Positions 11,273-23,013 of a stretch of DNA of 64,000 nt are shown here, in pieces; position 1 is the stretch's first letter, and every line of letters begins with the position of its first letter. The notes beneath the pieces are model-generated. The model did not search any database. It had not been told where the DNA came from and saw only the letters and a program-made list of their open reading frames with translations. Origin of the DNA: Flammula alnicola (Eukaryota; Basidiomycota; Agaricomycetes; Agaricales; Strophariaceae); assembly GCA_015499995.1 (NCBI GenBank), contig JADNRV010000213.1, positions 1 through 64,000 on the forward strand, given 5' to 3'. Position numbers and translations under genes: made by a program.

Positions 11273-13094
11273 ACCTGTAACTTTAAGGAAACCGCGTTGC
11301 CGGAAAGGTGACGATGACGACGTGAGATGATAAGAGTGCGATAAAAATAGAAATGGGCGAGAAAGGAGTAGCGAATACACTGAGTTGACACTGAGGAAAT
11401 ATCGAAGAAATAAGGTCCTTTTATATAACCGAGAAGGGATCGAGAGGATGACAGAAATATCGGACAAGACTGGAAACGGAGGCGGGCAGAAAGGATTGTA
11501 GACTAGACGAGGCTCGGGAAGCGAGATATAATTAAAATGCTATTTTAGCAAGTGGAAGGATTTGGAACTGGCGAGTACGAGAGGCTGAGGGAGATAATAA
11601 TAGAATCAAAGTGCTCGCCGAGCGGCAAAGCCCAACGATAAGGTCACAAGGACTCAGACTGCCCAAGAATTGCATCGGATCGTCACCCTGAGGCCCGAGG
11701 GCATACAGCCTACAGAAACTGAGACATGTCTGTGACCATGGAACCACTTCTCATAAGAGGTAAACATCCCTATTGACCACCATCATTTCGACTCCCACTA
11801 CTACGGTGCGCACTACCCTCAGTTTACTCGCTATCTATCTGAATGTCGCGTCTCTGGCGGGTGCCATTCCGTATTGCACTCCCGGCCCCTGGCGGTGCTG
11901 CAATCATTTCGAATCTATGGTGCTATCAATTTCCACTTCTCCCAGGCATCGCCCGTCGTCGATAAAATATTGTGCGATAGCTCTCTGCTTTAGAATGGAA
12001 CATTTTAAATCTACTAGGGGTCCCACTGCCGGCCGATAGCACAAGTGTTCCAGTCGGGAGTAAGCGATCTTCCTGATACCCATGTTATATATCTTTCTTC
12101 GAAGTCATTAGTACGCTAATGGATTCTGTAGCTAATTGCTCGCCACCGACGCTATCCTCTGATGGAATTTATGACCCGCCTGCGCTCGGATGAGTATTAC
12201 TTCAAAGATGCGAGAAAGGTGTCCCTGCAAACGCGGATACCCATATTTAACGCGCTTTTTCTGTTTGTAGTGGTGGTGGTGCTGTGCTACGCTGCGCGGG
12301 TACCAACCCAGCCTATGTGAGTCGCAAGATCATATATGAGTCGAGGGTCGGTATTGATTTTGGCGATAGTATGGCATCGTTGCATTCGATTGCGGTTCTT
12401 ATACGTCTTTCTAGAGCAATTTGTGGGCCGCTCCCGAATTAAATGGCCCGGAGGGGTAAAACATACTTGACTTGATCTATGAAGAAGGCTATTAGTAGTA
12501 TAAGGAAAATGTATTCCAGTGAAACGCACACAGAGAAGAGAGTAACGGGAAGGAAAATATACATCTCATATGATTGAATACGAAGACTAACTCGCAGGCC
12601 GTCGTAGATTTCACCAAACATCCTACGAAGACTCAACGAACATCCTCTCACTTTCGCCGATGCCGGCGATTATATACGGACATTGAGAGCCCACGAACCG
12701 TCCTGGATCTCAATGTGGGTCTCAAACTATTCATCAGGCCAGAGGTGATCAAAGTGGGTGCATGAAAGCGCCATCGTTCTCGCCACCTGAGGTTGGAAAT
12801 TAGACAGAGCTTCTACTCATCTTGTAGGCCGCTGGGTAGCGATAATATAACGGCGGAGAGAGATCACGCACAGACCCTTGTCAAAATCCACCTGGCAGTT
12901 CTGTTCGTTATGTGCACCACCCTCAGCATCCTCGCTGTCTTCCTGTCTTTTTCTACCCTGTCAATGGCAAGTGGTGTATCTGAATTGCTTTCCTGGCCCA
13001 TGGCAGTGGTGTGACTGCGCCTAACCAGTGGTGCGTGTCTTCGTACTTCTTTGATAAATCTCCCGCCTCAATACATTCCTAATACCATTTATCC
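11273..13094. other. Arm region without an assignable gene
   Basis: Holds the promoter of the minus-strand gene ending at 11272 (TATA box 11418–11427) and several short, mutually inconsistent reading frames. 12240–12310 contains a hydrophobic stretch and a GTGAGT donor-like site and resembles sequence at 6050–6195. No homologue is recognised. The mirror is 16878–18699. Confidence 0.3.
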
Positions 13095-14037
13095 ATGGAT
13101 CTCGCCACAGGAATGGACACAGTACAGCAACATACCCAGGATGGTACTTCCTCTCAACAGTGGTCCTGTTGGGTGTAAGTCCACTCATAACCTCTTCCTC
13201 GCAAAGCCGGTACTGACCATTTTTACTGATGCGTCTGCCTCCGGCCAGGCACCACCTGGTTCTACAAGTAAAAAAGGTGCAGGAAAATGTCTGCTATGGG
13301 ACCAGATCGAGGAACGACATGCAGCCGAGGTCTGCTCTTTTGCCCTTTTTAATAGATATACACAAATGATAATAGATTAAAGCCGCTGCCGATAAAGCAA
13401 TAACCCAGTACAAGCGCGACCATCCGGACATCGACGAGAAAGAAATCCAAGTCGACCTTCCCGTCGCTCCACGGCAGCCGAATGCCTTAGGCGCAGCAGG
13501 TATTGCTCCTCCCCCGTACCAGCCACCTGCCAATCGGTATAATTACGCAGCTCAGGCTGAGGGCTTTGCTCAACAAATTTCTTCGCTGACCCACGAATCG
13601 CCGCTCAAGAGGCCGAGGCCCCTCGACTTTCGCAGATACGCGAGGAACATGCCCATGTGATGCAGACGGCAAGAAATGCAGAGGGATGGGCAGCGCGAAC
13701 TCCAGGAACAACACCAGCAACGCGAAGAGATGTGCAAGCCGCTCGGAACCAGCTCGTGACAGATGTGGCGATTGCTAACGCGAATTTACAGTATCAGATG
13801 AGGATGGAGCAAGACCGACTCGCGCTGCAGCAGGAGCTGCTTGCCCGCGCAGAAGAGGAGCAGATCGACCGCGAGCGGCTGTATCAGGAAGCTTTGATAA
13901 GGCATCGGGAGGAGCGCGCTAGGCAAGTCCAGCGAGGTAGGACTAGGGCGTGTGCTACTGCTGCTGCCCCGGCTCCTCCTGAAGCGCTGCCGGTGCAAGC
14001 AATGGGGGCAGGTCGGCGCAGACGAGCACCGCGTTAA
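13095..14037 (+). CDS. Uncharacterised coiled-coil gene, left-arm copy, possible frameshift
   Basis: Starts at ATG 13095. Introns 13173–13248 and 13330–13375 join three exons in phase, reading WDQIEERHAAE then IKAAADKAITQYKRDHPD. A Pro-rich stretch (APPPYQPPANRYNY) follows. At about 13571–13580 (caacaaattt) the coding signal moves by one base into FADPRIAAQEAEAPRLSQI. The C-terminal part is a Glu/Gln/Arg-rich coiled coil (EQDRLALQQELLARAEEEQ). Both arms carry the same shift, so it predates or was spread by arm homogenisation, or an unrecognised intron lies here. Family unknown. Confidence 0.45.
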
Positions 14038-14405
14038 ACGCGGAAGCTTGGACCATGTTGTCTACAGCTACCCTTTCGTTTTTCTTCCTTCTCCGATGCC
14101 CACCTCTACATTCCCTTTGTTGTTCCGTTTTCACATTTTTGTTATGGCCCTTTGCCTCCGTTTTCTTTTTTTCTACTTCCTGTCCTATACATTCAGTGGA
14201 CATGAACGATGTCACTGATCAAGTTGATGCGATACAAATTCATGACCAAGAAGCAGTGCCTGTGCGGACCGTTGATATCACACTTGAATTTTGACCTTGA
14301 CTTGAGGTAAAACAGAATACCAAAATGCGAACAAGCAGACTGGAAAAATACACTGGATAATTCGGAACTTTGCTCTGCTGAGGGATTTGTTTCTGATCCG
14401 ACACG

Positions 14406-15565
14406 ACCTCGCCATTTCCCTTCAAGCTTCTTCTTCCTCGCTCTCTTCTTCCTCGCTCTCTTCATCCTCCTCCTCCTCCTCCTCGTCTTCTTCTTCCCCA
14501 TTAACCCGTGCCAGGTATCTCTCAACGCCATCCTTGACTAGCTCCTCGAACGTTACTACGTTCAAAAGATGTTCAGGTTCCCACGTCTCTAACATCTGGT
14601 TCTCAAAGTCGATGAAATATGCCCATTCCCAATCATCATCTTCTTCGAGGACTGTCAATAAAGTCAGCGGCAAGGAATAAGAAGCAAATTGTTGTCGAAA
14701 ACTTACCTGCTTCTTCCATATGCTTGAGCTCTCCTCTCTGAATAGCAGGGAGCGCAGCGGCCCCTTGCGTCTTACGCAAAAGACAGTACCACTCGTCTAG
14801 GCTGCCATTGCTAACTTTCGTGTCAGCGAAGCCCAACTTTTGGTAGCGCTCCTGCAGTTCGAGGCTGGGTTTCGATTCGGAATCCACCCAAGTAATTTCG
14901 GCGACGAGACGAGCCATTGTGGCATAATCTTCAGGTGTGAGACTTAAGATAAACTCGACGACGTTTTTGCCAAGACCATGAGGATATGAATCCCAGTGGT
15001 TGTAGGCGGCGTGACGCTGGCCAAGGATGATGAAACCCAAGAGACCGCAAGTACCCATTTTGATGGAGTTTGGTTTGCAGGCTAATGAAATACGGGGAAA
15101 GACCTACAGTAAATTTCAAGAATGTCAACTGTAGTTTTGGGATGAAACAAAAACGAGATTGAAAAGGACGCGCGGAGTCTGGACGATACGAAGGGAACAG
15201 GAGACTCGAGGCCGGCTTTCATAGCAGAGATCGCGAGATATGAAACGGTAGAGGTCTCAATCTCGGGGAAAAGATAAGAGAAAACAACGCGAAATCATAT
15301 ATGATTCTCATTGCATGCATCGGACAAACAGAATGGATCAACGACTCTTACCTTGAACTGAAGTAGTAGACAAGTAGTAGAAGGAATCTGAAGGATTTAC
15401 GACAGCAGAAAAAACCAGTCGCGACGCGATCTATGACAGCTGATATTCCCATGGCTTAAGAGTCATATTACATGGGCATTCGCTTCTTTCTTCGGCTCCA
15501 CCTCCACCACTTAAAGTTTGGTCATGACTCAAGTCTTACTTAATAGCAGCGCTCGGTTTCACACC
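14406..15565. other. Unique spacer of the giant inverted repeat
   Basis: 1160 bases present once between the two arms. It holds one complete gene (14422–15058, minus) and about 500 bases of its upstream region. The gene's stop codon lies 17 bases from the left arm, so its terminator must lie in arm sequence. Confidence 0.9.
14422..15058 (-). CDS. MGTxG/YNHWDSYP-family protein with poly-acidic tail
   Basis: Two exons (15058–14707 and 14651–14422; 55-bp intron with GTAAGT donor) give 193 residues. The N-terminus MGTCGLLGFIILGQRHAAYN followed by HWDSYPHGLGKNV matches, from memory, a family of unknown function found in fungi and bacteria whose proteins start MGTRG and carry YNH-(F/W)-DSYP-GLG. 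Here the usual Arg at position 4 is Cys. The middle is a helical segment (SLTPEDYATMARLVAEITW) and an aromatic stretch (DDDWEWAYFIDFENQ). The last about 24 residues are nearly all Glu/Asp/Ser, encoded by a CTC/TTC-type microsatellite. No enzyme motif is evident. It is the only gene in the spacer. Confidence 0.8.
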
Positions 15566-15934
15566 CGTGTCGGATCAGAAACAAATCCCTCAGCAGAGCA
15601 AAGTTCCGAATTATCCAGTGTATTTTTTCCAGTCTGCTTGTTCGCATTTTGGTATTCTGTTTTACCTCAAGTCAAGGTCAAAATTCAAGTGTGATATCAA
15701 CGGTCCGCACAGGCACTGCTTCTTGGTCATGAATTTGTATCGCATCAACTTGATCAGTGACATCGTTCATGTCCACTGAATGTATAGGACAGGAAGTAGA
15801 AAAAAAGAAAACGGAGGCAAAGGGCCATAACAAAAATGTGAAAACGGAACAACAAAGGGAATGTAGAGGTGGGCATCGGAGAAGGAAGAAAAACGAAAGG
15901 GTAGCTGTAGACAACATGGTCCAAGCTTCCGCGT

Positions 15935-16877
15935 TTAACGCGGTGCTCGTCTGCGCCGACCTGCCCCCATTGCTTGCACCGGCAGCGCTTCAGGAGGAGC
16001 CGGGGCAGCAGCAGTAGCACACGCCCTAGTCCTACCTCGCTGGACTTGCCTAGCGCGCTCCTCCCGATGCCTTATCAAAGCTTCCTGATACAGCCGCTCG
16101 CGGTCGATCTGCTCCTCTTCTGCGCGGGCAAGCAGCTCCTGCTGCAGCGCGAGTCGGTCTTGCTCCATCCTCATCTGATACTGTAAATTCGCGTTAGCAA
16201 TCGCCACATCTGTCACGAGCTGGTTCCGAGCGGCTTGCACATCTCTTCGCGTTGCTGGTGTTGTTCCTGGAGTTCGCGCTGCCCATCCCTCTGCATTTCT
16301 TGCCGTCTGCATCACATGGGCATGTTCCTCGCGTATCTGCGAAAGTCGAGGGGCCTCGGCCTCTTGAGCGGCGATTCGTGGGTCAGCGAAGAAATTTGTT
16401 GAGCAAAGCCCTCAGCCTGAGCTGCGTAATTATACCGATTGGCAGGTGGCTGGTACGGGGGAGGAGCAATACCTGCTGCGCCTAAGGCATTCGGCTGCCG
16501 TGGAGCGACGGGAAGGTCGACTTGGATTTCTTTCTCGTCGATGTCCGGATGGTCGCGCTTGTACTGGGTTATTGCTTTATCGGCAGCGGCTTTAATCTAT
16601 TATCATTTGTGTATATCTATTAAAAAGGGCAAAAGAGCAGACCTCGGCTGCATGTCGTTCCTCGATCTGGTCCCATAGCAGACATTTTCCTGCACCTTTT
16701 TTACTTGTAGAACCAGGTGGTGCCTGGCCGGAGGCAGACGCATCAGTAAAAATGGTCAGTACCGGCTTTGCGAGGAAGAGGTTATGAGTGGACTTACACC
16801 CAACAGGACCACTGTTGAGAGGAAGTACCATCCTGGGTATGTTGCTGTACTGTGTCCATTCCTGTGGCGAGATCCAT
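15935..16877 (-). CDS. Uncharacterised coiled-coil gene, right-arm copy
   Basis: Exact mirror of 13095–14037, with the same three exons, Pro-rich middle, single-base frame change and Glu/Gln-rich C-terminal coiled coil. No sequence difference from the other copy was seen, so functional status is shared. Family unknown. Confidence 0.45.
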
Positions 16878-18544
16878 GGATAAATGGTATTAGGAATGTA
16901 TTGAGGCGGGAGATTTATCAAAGAAGTACGAAGACACGCACCACTGGTTAGGCGCAGTCACACCACTGCCATGGGCCAGGAAAGCAATTCAGATACACCA
17001 CTTGCCATTGACAGGGTAGAAAAAGACAGGAAGACAGCGAGGATGCTGAGGGTGGTGCACATAACGAACAGAACTGCCAGGTGGATTTTGACAAGGGTCT
17101 GTGCGTGATCTCTCTCCGCCGTTATATTATCGCTACCCAGCGGCCTACAAGATGAGTAGAAGCTCTGTCTAATTTCCAACCTCAGGTGGCGAGAACGATG
17201 GCGCTTTCATGCACCCACTTTGATCACCTCTGGCCTGATGAATAGTTTGAGACCCACATTGAGATCCAGGACGGTTCGTGGGCTCTCAATGTCCGTATAT
17301 AATCGCCGGCATCGGCGAAAGTGAGAGGATGTTCGTTGAGTCTTCGTAGGATGTTTGGTGAAATCTACGACGGCCTGCGAGTTAGTCTTCGTATTCAATC
17401 ATATGAGATGTATATTTTCCTTCCCGTTACTCTCTTCTCTGTGTGCGTTTCACTGGAATACATTTTCCTTATACTACTAATAGCCTTCTTCATAGATCAA
17501 GTCAAGTATGTTTTACCCCTCCGGGCCATTTAATTCGGGAGCGGCCCACAAATTGCTCTAGAAAGACGTATAAGAACCGCAATCGAATGCAACGATGCCA
17601 TACTATCGCCAAAATCAATACCGACCCTCGACTCATATATGATCTTGCGACTCACATAGGCTGGGTTGGTACCCGCGCAGCGTAGCACAGCACCACCACC
17701 ACTACAAACAGAAAAAGCGCGTTAAATATGGGTATCCGCGTTTGCAGGGACACCTTTCTCGCATCTTTGAAGTAATACTCATCCGAGCGCAGGCGGGTCA
17801 TAAATTCCATCAGAGGATAGCGTCGGTGGCGAGCAATTAGCTACAGAATCCATTAGCGTACTAATGACTTCGAAGAAAGATATATAACATGGGTATCAGG
17901 AAGATCGCTTACTCCCGACTGGAACACTTGTGCTATCGGCCGGCAGTGGGACCCCTAGTAGATTTAAAATGTTCCATTCTAAAGCAGAGAGCTATCGCAC
18001 AATATTTTATCGACGACGGGCGATGCCTGGGAGAAGTGGAAATTGATAGCACCATAGATTCGAAATGATTGCAGCACCGCCAGGGGCCGGGAGTGCAATA
18101 CGGAATGGCACCCGCCAGAGACGCGACATTCAGATAGATAGCGAGTAAACTGAGGGTAGTGCGCACCGTAGTAGTGGGAGTCGAAATGATGGTGGTCAAT
18201 AGGGATGTTTACCTCTTATGAGAAGTGGTTCCATGGTCACAGACATGTCTCAGTTTCTGTAGGCTGTATGCCCTCGGGCCTCAGGGTGACGATCCGATGC
18301 AATTCTTGGGCAGTCTGAGTCCTTGTGACCTTATCGTTGGGCTTTGCCGCTCGGCGAGCACTTTGATTCTATTATTATCTCCCTCAGCCTCTCGTACTCG
18401 CCAGTTCCAAATCCTTCCACTTGCTAAAATAGCATTTTAATTATATCTCGCTTCCCGAGCCTCGTCTAGTCTACAATCCTTTCTGCCCGCCTCCGTTTCC
18501 AGTCTTGTCCGATATTTCTGTCATCCTCTCGATCCCTTCTCGGT
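16878..18544. other. Right-arm region without an assignable gene
   Basis: Mirror of 11428–13094. Only short inconsistent reading frames are visible; nothing more can be supported. Confidence 0.3.
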
Positions 18545-18554
18545 TATATAAAAG
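18545..18554 (+). promoter_or_regulatory. TATA box of the 182-aa arm gene
   Basis: TATATAAAAG, 146 bases before the ATG at 18700, followed by a CT-rich stretch typical of fungal core promoters. An identical box sits in the other arm at 11418–11427. Confidence 0.55.
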
Positions 18555-18699
18555 GACCTTATTTCTTCGATATTTCCTCAGTGTCAACTCAGTGTATTCG
18601 CTACTCCTTTCTCGCCCATTTCTATTTTTATCGCACTCTTATCATCTCACGTCGTCATCGTCACCTTTCCGGCAACGCGGTTTCCTTAAAGTTACAGGT

Positions 18700-19384
18700 A
18701 TGATTTCAGCGGATGCTCGGCCGCTTGCCCCTTATGTACTTACAAATCCCGGCAAGTTGCGACCGTCAGTATTTGCTTGCATGTCTACTGGGCATCCCGG
18801 CTTCGCAAAGGTGCAGGGTGGCACCGTCTACTACCTGTACGAGGCCCCGAACAAGAAGACCGAACTCAAGAACGAGCTCAAGGTTCTGGAGGCATTTTTG
18901 GGCAAGTGGAACGCGGACGTTGGAGTGCGTTGGCATTCTTTGTGCATTGCTTGATAAAATGCTAATTGATACCTCTGCCGCCGCAGGACATTCACTCCCC
19001 CCCCATGCTGCCATTGGAGACACATGCTCCCCCCCCTGGTACCCGTCTCATTGTGACGTCCGTCTGCATTCTCTTCCACATGTCGTGTTTACTGACACAC
19101 AAAACAGTAAAGGGAACCATATATCCACGCATGCGAGCTATGCCACCCAGGGCGAACACCTGTCGGTATATGTCTGTACCGACGACAACTGGGCATGCAA
19201 CCCCCGTCACTACGGCGCAGTAGTCCACATTTTCGCGGTGAACGGCGAGCCGGCCAAAGGATACCATTCATACTTCCTGCATTCGAAGAAAGAGCAAAAG
19301 TTCAACAGCGAGGCAATTAAGGCCGCAATCGCGAACGCCGAGGCAAACGATCTTGGAACGCTGCGACAGGGAGACTTAGCTTGA
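18700..19384 (+). CDS. Uncharacterised 182-aa protein, right-arm copy (frame intact)
   Basis: Three exons (18700–18924, 18987–19038, 19113–19384) total 549 bases, a perfect multiple of three. Introns are 62 and 74 bp. The product begins MISADARPLAPYVLTNPGK, has TVYYLYEAPNKKTELKNELK in exon 1, and in exon 3 YATQGEHLSVYVCTDDNW…HYGAVVHIFAVNGEPAKGYH. The alternating hydrophobic pattern suggests a small beta-rich soluble domain. No signal peptide is obvious from this start; the frame is open upstream to 18505. The run of eight C at 19029–19036 sits just before the second donor and sets the frame. I do not recognise the family. Confidence 0.55.
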
Positions 19385-20255
19385 CAAGGGAGATTTCGCT
19401 GTAGCATTGTGCTTACTGTCTCTCAGCCCATCAGAAAGATTATATCCCTTTCAGCTTTCACTTTCAGACCTTTAGCTTACGAGTTTTACTTCCAGAATCA
19501 TAGATAGATACATGTATTATTGCGCTTGCAATTTGTCACGAGTATTGAAGATTGCAGTTCATCGGCAAGGATTACGTTCTTTCTCCTTCCGCCACTACAT
19601 CTCAAGTCCAATGGCCATCCATTGTAACACGCATTCCTGAGCGGGTCTGCCGGATTCGGTGTGGTTTGAGTCAACTACAAAGAGCCTCCAGAAGGGTAAC
19701 GAACCTGGAAAATACGCATAGTCTTGTGAAACCGACTCTGCTGTGGACGAAAGATGTCGAAGTCAATGTTTGGTAGCCCTTATCTAACAAGCAAGGGACT
19801 TCATCATATCAACGTCAACCATGAACGTCCGATATATCCTGTTGGAAAGGTTTGTCGGGGGGCCTCGCGCGACAACTGCCAGGAGAGCATGGCTTAATAT
19901 CAGTTTCTCCGCTGTCGTAAGTACGCATCTCGACTACACAGCATCCCAGCAAACTATGCACCCGAACGGATCAATGTACAAAGCTATCGTATGTAGAACC
20001 CAAGCTGGAAGATAATATATTCATCTAAAACATCTATTCAAAGGAAGGCATCGCTCCGCCTACCTTGCCGTGCATGAATATAATAATATTTACAGAACAT
20101 TGGGACGCGCTGACACCTAGTATAAATGCCACGGGCTGATCTGTCAACTTTTTGCGCTGTGGCTATGTCGAGCGCGCAAGCTATCTTGCGCCGCATGCAG
20201 CGCTTGCCGTGTGGCAGCGTGTAGCTTCCGTTCCTGTGCAAGTGATGACTACTGA
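19385..20255. other. Region between right-arm genes, weak coding signal
   Basis: Mirror of 9718–10588. An open segment FIGKDYVLSPSATTSQ on the plus strand at about 19554–19776 follows an acceptor-like TTGCAG. No gene can be assembled. Confidence 0.3.
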
Positions 20256-20973
20256 CTAGTCTTCCTTTGCCCCACTAAGTTCCTGATCCTTTGCAGTGGC
20301 TCCATCCGGAAATGCTTCTTCCATCTCTCTTCTCGGGTCTTCAAGCTCGCTTGTCGTCTGGGCGGAGGACTGGTTCCTGGCTTCGAGCGAGTGCGCAACG
20401 GCGATCCTTCGGTCCCTACTAGCGGCGATGTGGACTGACTGCGTTAAAGCCTCGTCTCTGCATTGAACGGCAGCGCGAAGACGCGTCTGCAAGTCCTGCA
20501 CTTGGGAACGACTGAAACTCTGGCCGACAAACACCTTGCGAATACCAGTCGGCGAAAAATCTAAAGAAGACGGCGAGGGAAAGGATTGAGCGGTGAAGCG
20601 ATCGGGTAATGCATTACGGTGGATTTGGAAGAGGGCAACGTGTTCTGGACTCGAGATGGACTCACACCCGCAGAGGTGCGCGATGATTGGCGTGACGGTA
20701 TGTGTTTCTGCTAGATGGTGAATCAGGTTGTTTTAGGCATAAGTTCTTCATTTTTTTCTTTTCTCGTGTAGTATTACAGCGCAGGATACTTATTTCAGTA
20801 GATTTACGATTAAAGGAAGAAACCCCTAAACTGATCAAAAAAAAACCGCGCAAGCAAATGGGCAAGGCAACGAGAACAGAATACTTACAGAACTCTAGGC
20901 TGAACGGAAGCGACCCAACAAAGTCAATGACAAGAGGTCCCGCGCGATGAAGATTGCAGCCAGAAAATCTCGT
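20256..20973 (-). CDS. Uncharacterised spliced gene, 3' part (right-arm copy)
   Basis: Mirror of 9000–9717 with terminal exon 20256–20710, intron 20711–20888 and an upstream exon segment reaching at least 20973. Same sequence and same uncertainty about the 5' end as the left-arm copy. Confidence 0.45.
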
Positions 20974-21480
20974 TCACGGTACGGACCGTGACACGACTGA
21001 AAAAGCATGAACACATTTTGTGAACATATTTTGGGTGGGTGATGCAGTTTGGGATGTCCGGCGATTCGTAAGTAGGTGCTGCTGATATTTCAAATCTCCG
21101 AATCATAAAAGCGACTGATGCGCGACGAGAAGAGGGCGGGAACGAATAGGGTGTTTGAGCCATCTGCGCAGAGAAAGTTCGAGAGTTAGCAGTCGTTAGG
21201 CGTAAGAGAATGGAAAATGAAAAATGAAAAGTGGACTCGCAGAACGCAGAACGCAGAATGCAGAAAGGAGCAGGGAGAGTGGAAGACAATTGGCACTCCA
21301 TCCACGGCGAAGGAATTAATATGTCGATATCAACGATCCGAACCCAGATATGTAGGTACGCGAACTTAAACGCAGCACCGAAATCAGAAATCGCAGATGG
21401 ACCGAAAACGAGGAAAGGGAGAAAATAAAGAGAATCAAAGAGAAGGGAATAAAGAAAGAAGAAAACGTACCCGTTCTATG

Positions 21481-22961
21481 TTAGAGGCTCTGATATTGTG
21501 CAACATTCATGTGCTTCAACATAGGTGCAGCATGTAGAAACCATGGATCTTGTACGACCTCTGCTGCCATTGGCCGTGAAGCGGGGTCGAGGACCAACAC
21601 CTTCCTCAAGAGCGTAATCAAGGCGTCTGTATCTGCCTCGTCTGCACAATTCGGGCGGAGCCTTTCCCGACGTGATGCCCACCACGCATCTGCACTGCTG
21701 GGCGAGACTTCTGGTGCATCGGATAGGCCGGCATACCAATTCTGCCATCCTGCCGGTAGGGAGCAGGCCATGGCAGCCATTCGACGGGGAAGGCCGGTCA
21801 AGCCAACGCGATAGAAGAGTGAAGATCCAGCGACGACCTCGTAGATCTGATCTCATGGATCAGCGTCAGTGTGGGAGGGGAAAGGGGGATAGGACGCACA
21901 GCGGCACCGAGGGCCCAGACGTCGGCTGGAGGCTCAACGGGTGGGTTAACGGTCTTCTCGACAACTATCGCGAAAACCACCTCTGGAGCACAGGCTTCCA
22001 CCGCGCATTGGAAGCTCAGGGGTAGTGTGCCAGTTTCATGCGCTGCAGGAGGCATGGTCAGAAAGCGGTGTGGGTCAGCAAAGAGTGGCTCACCGCTGCC
22101 GAAGTCAAATATCTTCGTTTCAGGGAGGTCTGAGCGGGCGATCCTGTCATAGTACGTCGAAAGATCGCATGGCGCGACGACGTAAGCGGGTAATGAAGGA
22201 GTTTGGTTTGCAGCAGAGGTAGGCAGAACAATGGTAAGCTCATGTGAGCTGAGGTCTAGCATAACGCGGTGCGGGTCCTGGTCGCCGAGCTGCGGGATGG
22301 CAAACCCGACGTTCCCGAGGTGCAGGTCTAGAGGAGGGTCAGCAGGATCGTTGACAATGGGAGCAGACAGCCCACCTCCGTGAACTATTCCCGCAGTATG
22401 TAAGTTCGCTACAGCTTGCGTAAGGCCATGCGCGGCAGCTTTGCGCCAAAGTGGGAGGGATTTATGGGATAGAAGTGAAAGTGAGGGGGCGACAACGTCC
22501 GTCACCAGGACAGAATGGGCGCCATTGGGGCCATGCAAAGTGAAATGGTCCAACAGGGTCAGGACATGGGGTGGTTGTCTGTCGTTGGTTTGCATCTTAG
22601 AGGCGGCTTCGAGCATGGCGGCTTCCCTCGTCAGACCACCATCAGCCGTTGTGACCTTGACCGCAACGAATGCTTTGCTTGAATCTGTCTTCTGGGCCAG
22701 CCACACCGTCGCGTATGACCCAAAGCCTAGCTTGTGCATGATTCTATACTGGCGTGACGTGCTCTCACTGTTTTCGGCAGACGGGCTGAGGATGTCGCCG
22801 ATAACAATAGGGTGATAACCCCCGGGGACGTAACGTGTCATATCCTCGGTAGTCTCTATGGAGCTGAAGTGGAAATCGTCAGGCGTCAGGATGGGCGATG
22901 TTGGCGCCATGGAAGTTGGTGCGAGCCGGGATGATGCAAGGCGGGCAGAACTCCAGCGCAT
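21481..22961 (-). CDS. SRPK-like serine/threonine protein kinase, right-arm copy
   Basis: Mirror of the kinase at 7012–8492, with introns 22328–22375, 22043–22093 and 21847–21899. All catalytic motifs are kept (GFGSYATVWLA, AVKV, HGDLHLGN, DFGSA, APEVVF). By my reading it differs from the left copy at 12 amino-acid positions, all in the N-terminal roughly 240 residues, and at about 6 silent sites in the same segment. The remaining half is identical. None of the changes hits a catalytic residue. The start codon choice is as uncertain as in the left copy. Confidence 0.85.
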
Positions 22962-23013
22962 GAAACACTGCTTGCGTTCTCCGATGACATAATCCGGAGG
23001 AAGCCGCAGAGCC

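Larger units (their letters stand above)
6637..14405. repeat. Left arm of a giant inverted repeat
   Basis: Reverse-complement match to 15566–24329. Paired coordinates sum to 29973 outside about 10936, 29972 inside it and 29971 inside about 14347, so only single-base slips occur within the core. From 7750 inward every stretch I compared is identical to the other arm; from 6637 to 7749 the arms differ by scattered substitutions and indels. The inner boundary is sharp: the arms share GATCCGACACG and then diverge. Confidence 0.95.

Noticed and set aside
13179..13260. A peptide FTDASASGQ that looks like an RNase H/retroelement motif
   Set aside because: It falls inside a well-supported GT–AG intron (13173–13248); no other retroelement motif is nearby.
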